Shown here: one piece after another, positions 36,407-45,350 of the stretch
How the letters are laid out: each line of letters starts with the position of its first letter
Numbering within the stretch: the first letter of the stretch is position 1
Origin: Paracoccus nototheniae
GTDB taxonomy: Bacteria; Pseudomonadota; Alphaproteobacteria; Rhodobacterales; Rhodobacteraceae
Assembly: GCF_004335005.1 (NCBI RefSeq)
Contig: NZ_RQRT01000022.1
Location: forward strand, 1-53,326
Length of the DNA: 53,326 nt
Direction: 5' to 3'
The notes under the pieces: model-generated
What the model was told of the DNA's origin: nothing
Databases searched by the model: none
The model's input: the letters and a program-made list of their open reading frames with translations, nothing else
Translations under genes and position numbers: made by a program

Positions 36407-37539
36407 GCATGGAGCATCATATCCCCATCCGCCTTGGCATGGTCGGCGGTGGCGCGGGCGCGATGATCGGCAATGTGCACCGCATCGCCGCGCGTCTGGA
36501 CGGACAGTTCGACATCGTGGCGGGGGCCTTGTCCTCGACCCCCGACAAGGCGGCGGCCAGTGCGGCGGCGGTGGGCATCGCGCGCAGCTATGACGATTTC
36601 GAACGCATGGCCCACGATGAGGCCGCCCGCGCCGACGGGATCGAGGCCGTGTCGATCTGCACCCCCAATCACCTGCATTTTCCGGTGGCAAAGGCGTTTC
36701 TGGCCCAAGGCATCCACGTCATCTGCGACAAGCCGATGACCGCGACGCTGGATCAGGCGCGCGATCTTGCGCGGATCGCCGAAGGCTCGGACGCGCTGTT
36801 CGTGCTGACGCATAATTATTCGGCCTATCCGCAGATCCGGCAGGCCCGCGCCATGATCGCGCGCGGCGATCTGGGGCAGATCCGGCTGGTCCAGGCGGAA
36901 TATGCCCAGGACTGGCTGACCGAGGATACGACCAGCAAGCAGGCCGAATGGCGCAGCGATCCGGCCCGTGCGGGCGCGGGCGGGGCCATCGGCGATATCG
37001 GCACCCACGCATTCCAGCTGGCGCGTTTCGTCACCGGCCTGCTGCCCGAACGGCTGGCCGCCGATCTGTCCAGCTTTGTCCCCGGCCGCAAGCTGGACGA
37101 CAATGCCCATATCCTGATGCGCTATGCGACCGGTGCGCGGGGGATGCTCTGGGCGTCTCAGGTGGCGCCGGGGCGTGAAAACGGCCTGCGGTTGCGGGTC
37201 TATGGCGACAAGGGCGGCCTTGAATGGCAGCACGACTTGCCCGAGACGCTGATCTTCACCCCGTTCGGTCAGCCCGCGCAGGTGCTGCGCCGGGGCGGTC
37301 CGGGATCGGTGGTGGGCGGCAGCCGCGTGCCGCCCGGCCATCCCGAGGGTTATCTGGAAGGCTTTGCCAACCTTTATTCCGAGGCTGCGCAGGCGATCCG
37401 TGCGCGGCAGGCGGGCCTGCCCATGCCTGCGGATCTGGCATTGCCGGGCATTCGCGACGGGCTGGAAGGCGTGAAATTCATCGATGCCTGCATCCGGTCC
37501 CACCGGGCGGATGCGGCCTGGGTCGAGGTGTCATCATGA
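36403..37539 (+). CDS. Gfo/Idh/MocA-family oxidoreductase
   Basis: A 378-residue NAD(P)-dependent sugar oxidoreductase. The Rossmann start is LGMVGGGAGAMIGNVHRIAA, the conserved lysine is in VICDKPMTATL (the family's EKP motif as DKP), and the catalytic block GAIGDIGTHAFQLARF carries the D-x-x-x-H pair. No export signal, so it is cytoplasmic. It probably oxidises or reduces a ring hydroxyl, for example reducing a 3-keto sugar after import, which is inference from the neighbours. It is translationally coupled on both sides (overlaps of 4 bases). Confidence 0.93.
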   Translation: MSMEHHIPIRLGMVGGGAGAMIGNVHRIAARLDGQFDIVAGALSSTPDKAAASAAAVGIARSYDDFERMAHDEAARADGIEAVSICTPNHLHFPVAKAFLAQGIHVICDKPMTATLDQARDLARIAEGSDALFVLTHNYSAYPQIRQARAMIARGDLGQIRLVQAEYAQDWLTEDTTSKQAEWRSDPARAGAGGAIGDIGTHAFQLARFVTGLLPERLAADLSSFVPGRKLDDNAHILMRYATGARGMLWASQVAPGRENGLRLRVYGDKGGLEWQHDLPETLIFTPFGQPAQVLRRGGPGSVVGGSRVPPGHPEGYLEGFANLYSEAAQAIRARQAGLPMPADLALPGIRDGLEGVKFIDACIRSHRADAAWVEVSS

Positions 37540-39053
37540 GCGAACCGATACGCGATCCGATTCTGGCACTGGACGGCATCGCCAAATCCTTCGGCCCCAT
37601 CGAGGTGCTGCACGGCGTCGATTTCGCCCTGCGCCCCGGAGAGGTTCATGCCCTGATCGGGGAAAACGGCGCGGGCAAATCGACCACGATGAAGATCCTT
37701 GCCGGCTATCTGGACCCGACCGCCGGGCAGGTTCTGTTCGACGGCAAGCCCATCCGCTTTGCCGGTTCCGATCAGGCCGAGGATCTGGGGATCATCATGA
37801 TCCATCAGGAATTCAATCTGGCCGAACATCTGAACGTCGATCAGAACGTCTTTCTGGGGCGCGAACTGAAACGCGGCTTTCTGCTGGATCACAAGGCCAT
37901 GCGCCAGCAGACGCAGGAACTGCTGACCCGTCTGGATTGCCGGGCCGATCCCGGCGCGCAGGTCAGCCGCATCTCGGTTCCCGACAAGCAGATGGTGGAA
38001 ATCGCCAAGGCCCTGTCGCGCAAGGCGCGCGTGCTGATCATGGACGAACCCACCGCCGTGCTGACCGAAAAGGAAACCGACGTGCTGTTCGCCCAGATCG
38101 AACGCCTGCGGGCCGAGGGCGTGGCGATCCTCTATACCTCGCACAAGCTGGGCGAGGTCAAGCGCATCGCCGATCGCGTGACCGTGCTGCGCGACGGCGT
38201 CATGGTGCGGTCCGATCTGACGGCGGATGTGACGGAAGACGACATGGCCACAGCCATGGTCGGGCGCGAGCTGTCCGATCTGTTCCCCCCCAAGGTCATG
38301 GGCGGAGCGGAGCCGATCCTCGAGGCGCAGGGCATCACCGTGCCGGGCGTCGTTCATGATGCCAGCCTGACCCTGCACAAGGGTGAAGTGCTGGGCATCG
38401 GCGGTCTGGTCGGATCGGGACGCACCGAACTGGCCGAGGCGATTGCGGGCCTGCGTCCGCGCAGCGGCACCGTCCGGCTGAAGGGGCAGGATCTGCCCGC
38501 CGGTCAGGTCGCCCGCGCCATGGCCGCGGGGCTTGCCTATCTGACCGAGGATCGCAAGGGCGCGGGTCTGCTGCTGGAAAAGACCTTGCGGGAAAACCTG
38601 ACCCTGCCGATGCTGGAAACCTTTGGCCGCCCCCTGATCGACCGCAAGCGCGAAGAGGCGGCGCTGGACCGCGCCATTGCCGACTTCGCGATCAAGGCGC
38701 CCGAACGCGGCATGGCGGTCGGCGATCTGTCGGGCGGCAATCAGCAAAAGCTGCTGCTGGCCAAGACGCTTTTGTCGGACCCCGACGTCATCATCATCGA
38801 CGAGCCGACGCGCGGCATCGATATCGGCACGAAACAACAGATCTATACCCTCATCGCCCGGCTGGCCGCCGAAGGGCGCAGCATCATCGTTATCTCGTCG
38901 GAAATGCCCGAGCTGATCGGCCTCGCCAGTCGCGTGGTGGTCATGCACGCCGGTCGCATCGCCGGAGAGCTGGCGGGCGACGCCGTGACCGAACGCGGCA
39001 TCGTGCGGCTGGCGATGGGGATGGACGGACATCAAAAGGACGGTGCGGCATGA
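37536..39053 (+). CDS. Sugar ABC transporter ATP-binding protein (RbsA/XylG type)
   Basis: A 505-residue double ATPase of the CUT2 class. The first half has Walker A GENGAGKST and LIMDEPTAVL; the second half has GLVGSGRTELAEAI with a degenerate Walker A, the signature LSGGNQQKLLLAK and the Walker B IIIDEPTRGID. The fused two-domain layout and the degenerate second P-loop are standard for ribose/xylose/galactose importers. The start overlaps the Gfo/Idh stop. It pairs with the permease and binding protein downstream. Confidence 0.95.
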   Translation: MSEPIRDPILALDGIAKSFGPIEVLHGVDFALRPGEVHALIGENGAGKSTTMKILAGYLDPTAGQVLFDGKPIRFAGSDQAEDLGIIMIHQEFNLAEHLNVDQNVFLGRELKRGFLLDHKAMRQQTQELLTRLDCRADPGAQVSRISVPDKQMVEIAKALSRKARVLIMDEPTAVLTEKETDVLFAQIERLRAEGVAILYTSHKLGEVKRIADRVTVLRDGVMVRSDLTADVTEDDMATAMVGRELSDLFPPKVMGGAEPILEAQGITVPGVVHDASLTLHKGEVLGIGGLVGSGRTELAEAIAGLRPRSGTVRLKGQDLPAGQVARAMAAGLAYLTEDRKGAGLLLEKTLRENLTLPMLETFGRPLIDRKREEAALDRAIADFAIKAPERGMAVGDLSGGNQQKLLLAKTLLSDPDVIIIDEPTRGIDIGTKQQIYTLIARLAAEGRSIIVISSEMPELIGLASRVVVMHAGRIAGELAGDAVTERGIVRLAMGMDGHQKDGAA

Positions 39054-40045
39054 GCACGACGACGCTTCAACAGACCCGCAGGCCCCGGCTGAACCTGCCC
39101 GTCATCGCGCCCATCGTGGCGCTGGTGGTGCTGATCGGGATCGGCATGGCGCTGAACCCGAATTTCCTCAGCTATGCCAATATCACCAACGTGCTGGCGC
39201 GCTCGGCCTTCATCGGCATCATCGCCATCGGCATGACCTTCGTGATCACCGCAGGCGGGCTAGACCTGTCGGTCGGGTCCATGGCCGCCTTCGTGGCCGG
39301 GCTGATGATCCTGGTCATGAACATCGCCACCGAAAGCATGGGGCCGGGCCTGCCGGTGATCCTGATCGGCGTCGCAATAGCGCTGTTCGCCGGTCTGGCG
39401 GCGGGGTTCATCAACGGCATCCTGATCACCAAGGCCGGGATCGAGGCGTTCATCCTGACCCTTGGCACGATGGGCATCTATCGCTCTCTGGTGACCTGGC
39501 TGGCGGATGGCGGCACACTGTCCCTTGGCTATGAGATGCGCGAATTGTACCGCCCCGTCTATTACGGCGGCATTCTGGGCATCGCCTGGCCGATCATCGT
39601 CTTTGCCGTGCTGGCCATTCTGGGCGAGATCACCATGCGCCACACCGCCTTTGGCCGCCATTGCGCCGCCATCGGGTCGAACGAAAAGGTCGCGCGCTAT
39701 TCCTCGGTCGCGGTGCTGCGGGTGCGGCTGGCGACCTATGTGCTGCTGGGAACTTTGGTCGGCATCGCGGTCGTCATGTACGTCCCGCGCCTTGGTTCGG
39801 CTTCCGCCACCACGGGTCTTCTGTGGGAGCTGGAGGCGATCGCCGCCGTCATCATCGGCGGCACCCTGCTGAAGGGCGGCTTTGGCCGGGTCTGGGGCAC
39901 CGTCGTGGGCGTCCTGATCCTGTCGCTGATCGGCAACCTTCTGAACCTGACCGACTTCGTCAGCCCCTATCTGAACGGTGCCATCCAAGGCGTCGTCATC
40001 ATTCTGGCCGTCGTGCTGCAAAGGAATACCGGCGCCGCACGCTGA
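39050..40045 (+). CDS. Sugar ABC transporter permease (RbsC/XylH type)
   Basis: A 331-residue CUT2-class permease with eight or more hydrophobic segments. Family blocks are GMTFVITAGGLDLSVGSM, AGFINGILITKAGIEAFILTLGTMGIYRS and FGRHCAAIGSNEKVARYSSV (the EAA-like loop contacting the ATPase). The single permease gene would act as a homodimer. It overlaps the ATPase stop by 4 bases. Confidence 0.95.
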   Translation: MSTTTLQQTRRPRLNLPVIAPIVALVVLIGIGMALNPNFLSYANITNVLARSAFIGIIAIGMTFVITAGGLDLSVGSMAAFVAGLMILVMNIATESMGPGLPVILIGVAIALFAGLAAGFINGILITKAGIEAFILTLGTMGIYRSLVTWLADGGTLSLGYEMRELYRPVYYGGILGIAWPIIVFAVLAILGEITMRHTAFGRHCAAIGSNEKVARYSSVAVLRVRLATYVLLGTLVGIAVVMYVPRLGSASATTGLLWELEAIAAVIIGGTLLKGGFGRVWGTVVGVLILSLIGNLLNLTDFVSPYLNGAIQGVVIILAVVLQRNTGAAR

Positions 40046-40071
40046 TTTTCACCTGTGGGAGGAGTACCACC

Positions 40072-41007
40072 ATGAAAAAGACCCTGATCGCCACCACCGC
40101 CCTGCTGGGCCTGACCGCCGTTCCGGCGCTGTCCCAGACCATCGGCGTGTCCATTCCGGCCGCGACGCATGGCTGGGCAGGCGCGCTGAACTTTCACGCC
40201 GAGCAGACCGTCGCCCGTCTGAGCGAGGCCTATCCGGATATGGAATTCGTGCTGACCACCACCTCGGATCCCGGCCAGCAGGTCTCGGATCTGGAAGATA
40301 TGGTGGCCACGCGCGGCATCGACGCGCTGGTCGTGCTGCCCTTTGAATCCGAACCGCTGACCGGCCCGATCCAGCGCATCGCGGAAAGCGGTGTCTGGGT
40401 CACCGTCGTCGATCGCGGTCTGGCGCAGGAGGGGATCGAGAACCTCTATGTCGCGGGCGACAATGACAGCTTTGGCCGCACCGCAGGCACCTATTTTGCC
40501 GATACGCTGGACGAGGGCGCGCAGGTCGTCGTCATGCGCGGCATCGCGTCCACCGTGGACAATGAACGCGTGGCGGGCTTCGAGGCCGCGCTGGAAGGGT
40601 CGGGCGTCGAGGTCGTGGCGATGGATCACGGCAACTGGAACCGCGACACCGCTTTCAACCTGATGCAGGACTGGCTGTCGCGTTTCCCCGAAATCGACGC
40701 GGTCTGGGCGGCGGATGACGACATGGCCGTGGGTGCACTGGCCGCCATCGATCAGGCGGGCCGCACGGATGAGATGTTCGTCGTCGGCGGCGCCGGCATG
40801 AAAGAGATGGTCGACCGGATCCGCAACAGCGATCCGACCGTGCCGGTGAACGTGACCTATCCGCCCTCGATGATCTCGACCGCGATCGAGATGACGGCGC
40901 TTGGGCTGACGTCGGGTGCACCCATGTCGGGCGATTTCATCATCGCATCCGAGCTGATCACCCCCGAGAATGCCGAGGATTTCTATTTCGAAGACAGCCC
41001 GTACTGA
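40072..41007 (+). CDS. Sugar ABC transporter substrate-binding protein
   Basis: A 311-residue periplasmic binding protein of the RbsB-like (peripla_BP_4) group. The signal peptide is KKTLIATTALLGLTAVPALSQ. The mature protein begins TIGVSIPAATHGWAGALNFHAEQ, typical of the family. GVWVTVVDRGL and VWAADDDMAVGALAAID mark the two-lobe hinge and ligand regions. The start at 40072 has GGGAGGAG upstream, the strongest ribosome site of the operon, as expected for an abundant binding protein. A hairpin terminator follows. The ligand is unknown; from context a free or keto hexose is plausible. Confidence 0.95.
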   Translation: MKKTLIATTALLGLTAVPALSQTIGVSIPAATHGWAGALNFHAEQTVARLSEAYPDMEFVLTTTSDPGQQVSDLEDMVATRGIDALVVLPFESEPLTGPIQRIAESGVWVTVVDRGLAQEGIENLYVAGDNDSFGRTAGTYFADTLDEGAQVVVMRGIASTVDNERVAGFEAALEGSGVEVVAMDHGNWNRDTAFNLMQDWLSRFPEIDAVWAADDDMAVGALAAIDQAGRTDEMFVVGGAGMKEMVDRIRNSDPTVPVNVTYPPSMISTAIEMTALGLTSGAPMSGDFIIASELITPENAEDFYFEDSPY

Positions 41008-41020
41008 GCTGAGCTGACGG

Positions 41021-41050
41021 GGCGCGCGGGGACGGATCCCCGCGCGCCTT
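41021..41050 (+). terminator. Hairpin terminator of the sugar importer operon
   Basis: A perfect 11-bp GC stem (GGCGCGCGGGG, 41021-41031, with its complement at 41038-41048) and a 6-nt loop follow the binding-protein stop by 13 bases, with a short TT. Very stable, although the T run is minimal. Confidence 0.65.
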
Positions 41051-41082
41051 CCGACCCGGAGGAGGGTCGGTCCGCCTTGGGA

Positions 41083-41096
41083 TGTAAACGGTTTCA
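41083..41096 (+). promoter_or_regulatory. Candidate LacI-family operator 3
   Basis: TGTAAACGGTTTCA sits within the near-perfect dyad GGATGTAAACGGTTTCATCC (41080-41099), 37 bases before the start of the next gene. It is the most symmetrical of the five sites. Confidence 0.75.
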
Positions 41097-41133
41097 TCCG
41101 TGATCCGGGGGCTTGCAGATGAGGGAGGAGACC

Positions 41134-42057
41134 ATGACCGATTTGTCGGAACGCCATTCCACAGGCCTGACACGCCGCGCCTTGTTCTATGGCGCGGGGG
41201 GGCTGGCCGTGGCCGGGGCGGGGCTGACCGGCCCGGCCAGCGCGCAGGATGCGGCGCAGGGCGGGCAGGCCGTCGCCGCCGGTCTGCGCGGCAATATCAA
41301 CCATTCCGTCGCCCGCTGGACCTTTGCCGACATGGATCTGGCCGATCTGTGCGTGCTGGGCCGCCATGTCGGTCTGGGGGCCATCGATCTGTGCGGCCCC
41401 GACGATTGGCCGGTGCTGCGCGAACATGGGCTGGACAGCTCGATGTGCAACGGCGCCGAGATCAGTCTGGAGGATGGCTGGGCCGACCCCGCCAATCACG
41501 CGACGCTGATCGACAACTATACCCGCCACATCGCGCTGGTGGCCGAGGCAGGTTACACCAACCTGATCTGTTTCAGCGGCAACCGGCGCGGCATGACCGA
41601 TGACGAGGGGCTGGCGAATTGCGCCGACGGCCTGTCGCAGATCCTGCCTATCGCCGAACAGGCGGGCGTGGTGCTGCAGATGGAACTGCTGAACAGCCGC
41701 GTGAACCATCCCGATTATCTGTGCGACCGCAGCGCATGGGGCGTGGCGCTGTGCGAACGCTTGGGCAGCCAGAATTTCAAGCTGCTCTACGACATCTATC
41801 ACATGCAGATCATGGAGGGCGACGTGATCCGCACGATCACCCAGCATCATTCATGGTTCGGCCATTACCACACCGCCGGAAACCCCGGACGGAACGAACC
41901 GGACGACAGTCAGGAACTGAACTATCCGGCGATCTGCCGTGCGATCCGCGACACCGGCTATCAAGGCTGGCTGGCGCAGGAATTCGTGCCGCGCGACGCC
42001 AGCCCGGACGCGGCCGCGCAATCTTTGCGCGATGCCGTCCTGACCTGCGACGTCTGA
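41134..42057 (+). CDS. Tat-exported hydroxypyruvate isomerase-like TIM-barrel protein
   Basis: A 307-residue TIM-barrel protein of the hydroxypyruvate isomerase group. The barrel shows glutamate in LQMELLNSRVNHP, DIYHMQ, HYHTAGNPGRNE and the final glutamate in AQEFVPRD, the usual metal and catalytic set. Unlike ordinary Hyi, it has a twin-arginine signal (LTRRALFYGAGGLAVAGAG, cleavage near ASAQD), so it should be periplasmic. The start at 41134 has GGGAGGAG upstream. It leads a set with the GMC dehydrogenase, which suggests action on an oxidised sugar outside the cytoplasm; the exact reaction is inference. Confidence 0.9.
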   Translation: MTDLSERHSTGLTRRALFYGAGGLAVAGAGLTGPASAQDAAQGGQAVAAGLRGNINHSVARWTFADMDLADLCVLGRHVGLGAIDLCGPDDWPVLREHGLDSSMCNGAEISLEDGWADPANHATLIDNYTRHIALVAEAGYTNLICFSGNRRGMTDDEGLANCADGLSQILPIAEQAGVVLQMELLNSRVNHPDYLCDRSAWGVALCERLGSQNFKLLYDIYHMQIMEGDVIRTITQHHSWFGHYHTAGNPGRNEPDDSQELNYPAICRAIRDTGYQGWLAQEFVPRDASPDAAAQSLRDAVLTCDV

Positions 42058-42095
42058 GGACGCCCCCAGCAAGACCCTGAGAAAAGGAAAGCCAG

Positions 42096-43784
42096 ATGGC
42101 AGAGAACATGCATTACGACGCGATCGTCGTCGGATCGGGCATCAGCGGCGGTTGGGCCGCCAAGGAACTGACCGAGCGGGGCTTGAAGGTCCTGATGCTG
42201 GAACGCGGTCGCAATATCGAGCATCTGACCGATTACGTCCATGCCGAGAACGAATCCTGGAACTATCCCCATCGCGGCACCGCCACGACCGAGATGGTGT
42301 CGAATTACCCCGTTCTGTCGCGCGATTATCCGCTGAACGAACAGACCTTCGGCATGTGGGCGAATGAGCAGGAAAACCCCTATGTCGAGGCCAAGCGCTT
42401 TGACTGGTTCCGGGGCTATCACGTCGGTGGGCGGTCGCTGCTGTGGGGTCGCCAGACCTATCGGTTCTCGGACACCGATTTCGGCGCGAACGAGCGCGAG
42501 GGAATCGCGACCGACTGGCCGATCCGTTACGCCGATATCGCGCCCTGGTACGATCATGTCGAACGCTTTGCCGGCATCTCGGGGACGAACGAAGGTCTGG
42601 ACATCCTGCCCGACGGGCAATTCCTGCCGCCCATCCCGTTGAATATCGTCGAAAAGGATGTGGCCGCGCGCCTGCGCAATGCGTTCGGCGGCAAGCGCTA
42701 TCTGATCAACAGCCGCGTCGCCAACATCACCGAGGCGCTGCCCGAACAGAACCGGGTCGCCTGTCAGTATCGCAACAAATGCTGGCTGGGCTGCCCCTAT
42801 GGCGCCTATTTCAGCACGCAATCGGCAACGCTGCCTGCCGCCGTGGCTACCGGAAACCTGACCCTGCGCCCCTTCTCGATCGTCAAGGAGGTGCTTTACG
42901 ACAAGGACACCAAGCGGGCGCGCGGCGTCGAGATCATCGATGCCGAAAGCAATCTGACCTATGAATACACCGCCGATGTGGTGTTTCTGAACGCGTCCAG
43001 CTTCAATTCGACCTGGGTGCTGATGAACTCGGCCACCGATGTCTGGGAAGGGGGCTTGGGCTCGTCCTCCGGAGAGCTGGGCCACAACGTCATGGACCAC
43101 CATTTCCGCGTCGGCGCCGAGGGCCGGGTCGAGGGGTATGACGACAAATACTATTTCGGTCGTCGTCCGGCGGGCTTTTATATCCCGCGCTTCCGCAACA
43201 CCGAAGGCGAGGAACGCCCCTATACGCGCGGCTTTGGCTATCAGGGATCGGCCAGCCGTCAGGGATGGCGCCGCGACATCGCCGAACTGAGCATCGGCGC
43301 CGACATGAAAGAGGCGCTGTCCAAGCCCGGCGACTGGACCATCGGCATGACGGGCTTTGGCGAGATGCTGCCCTATCATGACAACTTCATCGCGCTGGAC
43401 CGGGGCACGACCGACAAATGGGGCCTGCCGGTCCTGTCGATCAGCGTGGATCTGCGCGAGAACGAGATGCGCATGCGCGAGGACATGAAGCAGGACGCGG
43501 TCGACATCTTCGAGGCCGCCGGCGTCGTCGACGTGAAGCCCACCGAAAGCGACTATGCGCCCGGCATGGGCATCCACGAGATGGGCACGGCGCGGATGGG
43601 CCGCGATGCCGCGACCTCGGTCCTGAACGGCAACAATCAGGTCTGGGACGCACCCAATGTCTATGTGACCGACGGGGCCTGCATGACCTCGTCGGCCTGC
43701 GTGAACCCCTCGCTGACCTATATGGCCCTGACCGCGCGGGCGGCGGAACATGCCGTCAACGCCCTCAAGAACGGAGATCTGTGA
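42096..43784 (+). CDS. GMC-family FAD-dependent sugar dehydrogenase, large subunit
   Basis: A 562-residue glucose-methanol-choline oxidoreductase close to the gluconate 2-dehydrogenase and glycoside 3-dehydrogenase large subunits. The FAD-binding glycine motif is VVGSGISGGW (residues 11-20), with HVGGRSLLWGRQ next. A cysteine cluster, C223-x5-C229-x3-C233, recalls the Fe-S-binding cysteines of the related FAD glucose dehydrogenases. The C-terminal catalytic region has GIHEMGTARMG and NPSLTYMALTARAAEHA. It has no signal of its own, so it probably crosses the membrane bound to the Tat-signal small subunit that follows. No cytochrome c subunit is adjacent, so the electron acceptor is open. Confidence 0.92.
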   Translation: MAENMHYDAIVVGSGISGGWAAKELTERGLKVLMLERGRNIEHLTDYVHAENESWNYPHRGTATTEMVSNYPVLSRDYPLNEQTFGMWANEQENPYVEAKRFDWFRGYHVGGRSLLWGRQTYRFSDTDFGANEREGIATDWPIRYADIAPWYDHVERFAGISGTNEGLDILPDGQFLPPIPLNIVEKDVAARLRNAFGGKRYLINSRVANITEALPEQNRVACQYRNKCWLGCPYGAYFSTQSATLPAAVATGNLTLRPFSIVKEVLYDKDTKRARGVEIIDAESNLTYEYTADVVFLNASSFNSTWVLMNSATDVWEGGLGSSSGELGHNVMDHHFRVGAEGRVEGYDDKYYFGRRPAGFYIPRFRNTEGEERPYTRGFGYQGSASRQGWRRDIAELSIGADMKEALSKPGDWTIGMTGFGEMLPYHDNFIALDRGTTDKWGLPVLSISVDLRENEMRMREDMKQDAVDIFEAAGVVDVKPTESDYAPGMGIHEMGTARMGRDAATSVLNGNNQVWDAPNVYVTDGACMTSSACVNPSLTYMALTARAAEHAVNALKNGDL

Positions 43785-44422
43785 TGAACCGCCGCCAGCT
43801 TCTGACGATGATCGCCGCCGTCACCGGCACGGCCATGCTGGGCGGGCATCGCGCCATGGCCTATCTGCCGACCGAGGCGGGGACCAACATCTTCACCCCC
43901 GAGGATGCCGCCTTTCTGGACGAGGTGGCGGAAACCCTGATCCCCGCCACCGACACGCCCGGCGCCAAGGATGCGGGCGTGGGCGCCTTCATGACCCAGT
44001 TCGTCAGCGATTGTTTCGACGAGGAGGAACAGACCGTCTTCCGCGACGGGATGGAGGCGCTGCAGGCCGATGCGCAGAATCGGTTCGGCAAGCCCTTTGC
44101 CGATCTGACCCCCGACGAACGCCAGCAGATGCTGCAGGCCGCGCACGAGGCCGCCACCGCGCAGGCATCGGTCGTCGAGGAATACGAGGCCACGCGTCAG
44201 CAATCGCTGGACATCCAGCCTGCCGCCGACACCGCAGCGGACGAACTGCCCGCCGATCCCGACGCGCCGCAGCTGCATTGGTTCACCCCGATCCAGCAGC
44301 TGGTCCTGTTCGGCTTCTTCACCTCCGAGATCGGCGCCACGCAGGTGCTGCGCTATGAGCCGGTGCCGGGGGAATATATCGGCGATCTGGAATATGACGG
44401 CGGCCCTGCCTGGGCCACCTGA
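43784..44422 (+). CDS. Gluconate 2-dehydrogenase subunit 3-family protein (Tat-signal small subunit)
   Basis: A 212-residue partner of the GMC dehydrogenase. It starts NRRQLLTMIAAVTGTAMLGG, a twin-arginine signal, and the family block FTPEDAAFLDEVAETLIPATDTPGA follows, with FFTSEIGATQVLRYEPVPGEY near the C-terminus. In characterised systems this subunit is needed for export and activity of the flavin subunit. Its ATG overlaps the GMC stop (TGATG), so the two are coupled. The central 110-160 region is acidic and Ala/Asp-rich. A terminator lies just downstream. Confidence 0.93.
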   Translation: MNRRQLLTMIAAVTGTAMLGGHRAMAYLPTEAGTNIFTPEDAAFLDEVAETLIPATDTPGAKDAGVGAFMTQFVSDCFDEEEQTVFRDGMEALQADAQNRFGKPFADLTPDERQQMLQAAHEAATAQASVVEEYEATRQQSLDIQPAADTAADELPADPDAPQLHWFTPIQQLVLFGFFTSEIGATQVLRYEPVPGEYIGDLEYDGGPAWAT

Positions 44423-44432
44423 GATCCGCACC

Positions 44433-44466
44433 GGCCCCCGGTCCCGACAGGGCAGGGGGCCTTTTG
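44433..44466 (+). terminator. Intrinsic terminator between the dehydrogenase small subunit and the DUF1080 gene
   Basis: A 7-bp outer stem (GGCCCCC, 44433-44439, with GGGGGCC, 44455-44461) and an inner 3-bp stem are followed by TTTT. It should reduce read-through into the DUF1080 gene. Confidence 0.75.
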
Positions 44467-44497
44467 ACAGGTATCTTCGCATAAAGGCTGATCCGAC

Positions 44498-45271
44498 ATG
44501 ACACTGACCCCGAAACTGACCCCCCTGATCGCCGCAGGCCTGCTGCTGGCCGCCCCCGCCTTCGCGCAGGAGGCAGCCCCCGAACCCACGCAGGAAGAAC
44601 GTCAGGCCCAATCCCGCGTCACCGAAGTGCAAGGCCCCGAGCCGCGCCTGGTCCAGACCCCCGAAGGCCAGCCCCCTTCGGATGCGACGGTTCTGTTCGA
44701 TGGCAGCAGCCTTGAGGGATGGGAATCCGTCGATGGCGGCGACGCTGCGTGGACGATCGAGGACGGCGCCCTGCATGTCGGGCGCGGCACCGGCGATATC
44801 CGCACGACCGAGAATTTCTGCGATGTGCAGCTGCATGTCGAATGGCGCTCGCCCCCGAATGACGAAGGTCATGACAGCCAGGATCGCGGCAATAGCGGCG
44901 TCTTCCTGCAGGAACGCTACGAGGTGCAGGTGCTGGACAGCCATGAGAACCCGACCTATGCGAACGGGCAGGCGGGCTCGATCTACAAGCAGCATCTGCC
45001 GCTGGTGAATGCCTCGCGCGAGCCGGGCGAATGGCAAAGCTATGACATCATCTTTCAGGCCCCGGTCTTTGCCGATGACGGTGCGCTGCGCCGCCCGGCC
45101 CATCTGACCGTCCTGCATAATGGTGTCGTGGTCCAGAACCATGCGCAATTGCAGGGCGCGACGGAATGGATCGGCTATCCCAGCTACGAGGCGCATGACT
45201 GCGCGCCGATCCGGCTGCAGGATCATGACGCCGATGTCAGCTTCCGCAACATCTGGGTCCGCCCGATGTAA
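44498..45271 (+). CDS. Secreted DUF1080 (3-keto-disaccharide hydrolase-like) protein
   Basis: A 257-residue jelly-roll protein of the DUF1080 family, some members of which cleave 3-keto-glycosides. The signal peptide is LTPLIAAGLLLAAPAFAQ. The family core is visible: VLFDGSSLEGWESVDGG, AWTIEDGALHV, then the metal/substrate loop NSGVFLQERYEVQVLDS and the last strand IRLQDHDADVSFRNIWVRPM. With the C3-oxidising type of GMC dehydrogenase next door, hydrolysis or elimination of an oxidised glycoside in the periplasm is the best guess. It lies after a terminator and may have its own weak promoter or depend on read-through. Confidence 0.9.
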   Translation: MTLTPKLTPLIAAGLLLAAPAFAQEAAPEPTQEERQAQSRVTEVQGPEPRLVQTPEGQPPSDATVLFDGSSLEGWESVDGGDAAWTIEDGALHVGRGTGDIRTTENFCDVQLHVEWRSPPNDEGHDSQDRGNSGVFLQERYEVQVLDSHENPTYANGQAGSIYKQHLPLVNASREPGEWQSYDIIFQAPVFADDGALRRPAHLTVLHNGVVVQNHAQLQGATEWIGYPSYEAHDCAPIRLQDHDADVSFRNIWVRPM

Positions 45272-45293
45272 GGGCAGCCCGACCCCAGACATG

Positions 45294-45324
45294 AAAAAGG
45301 GGCCGCGACGATTGTCGCGGCCCC
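45294..45324 (-). terminator. Intrinsic terminator of the secreted TIM-barrel gene
   Basis: A perfect 11-bp stem (GGGGCCGCGAC, 45299-45309, with 45314-45324) and a 4-nt loop; on the minus strand it is followed by five T residues. Its position between convergent genes means it could also stop DUF1080 transcripts. Confidence 0.85.
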
Positions 45325-45350
45325 AGTCACCTGTCCAGCAGGGAGAAGTG

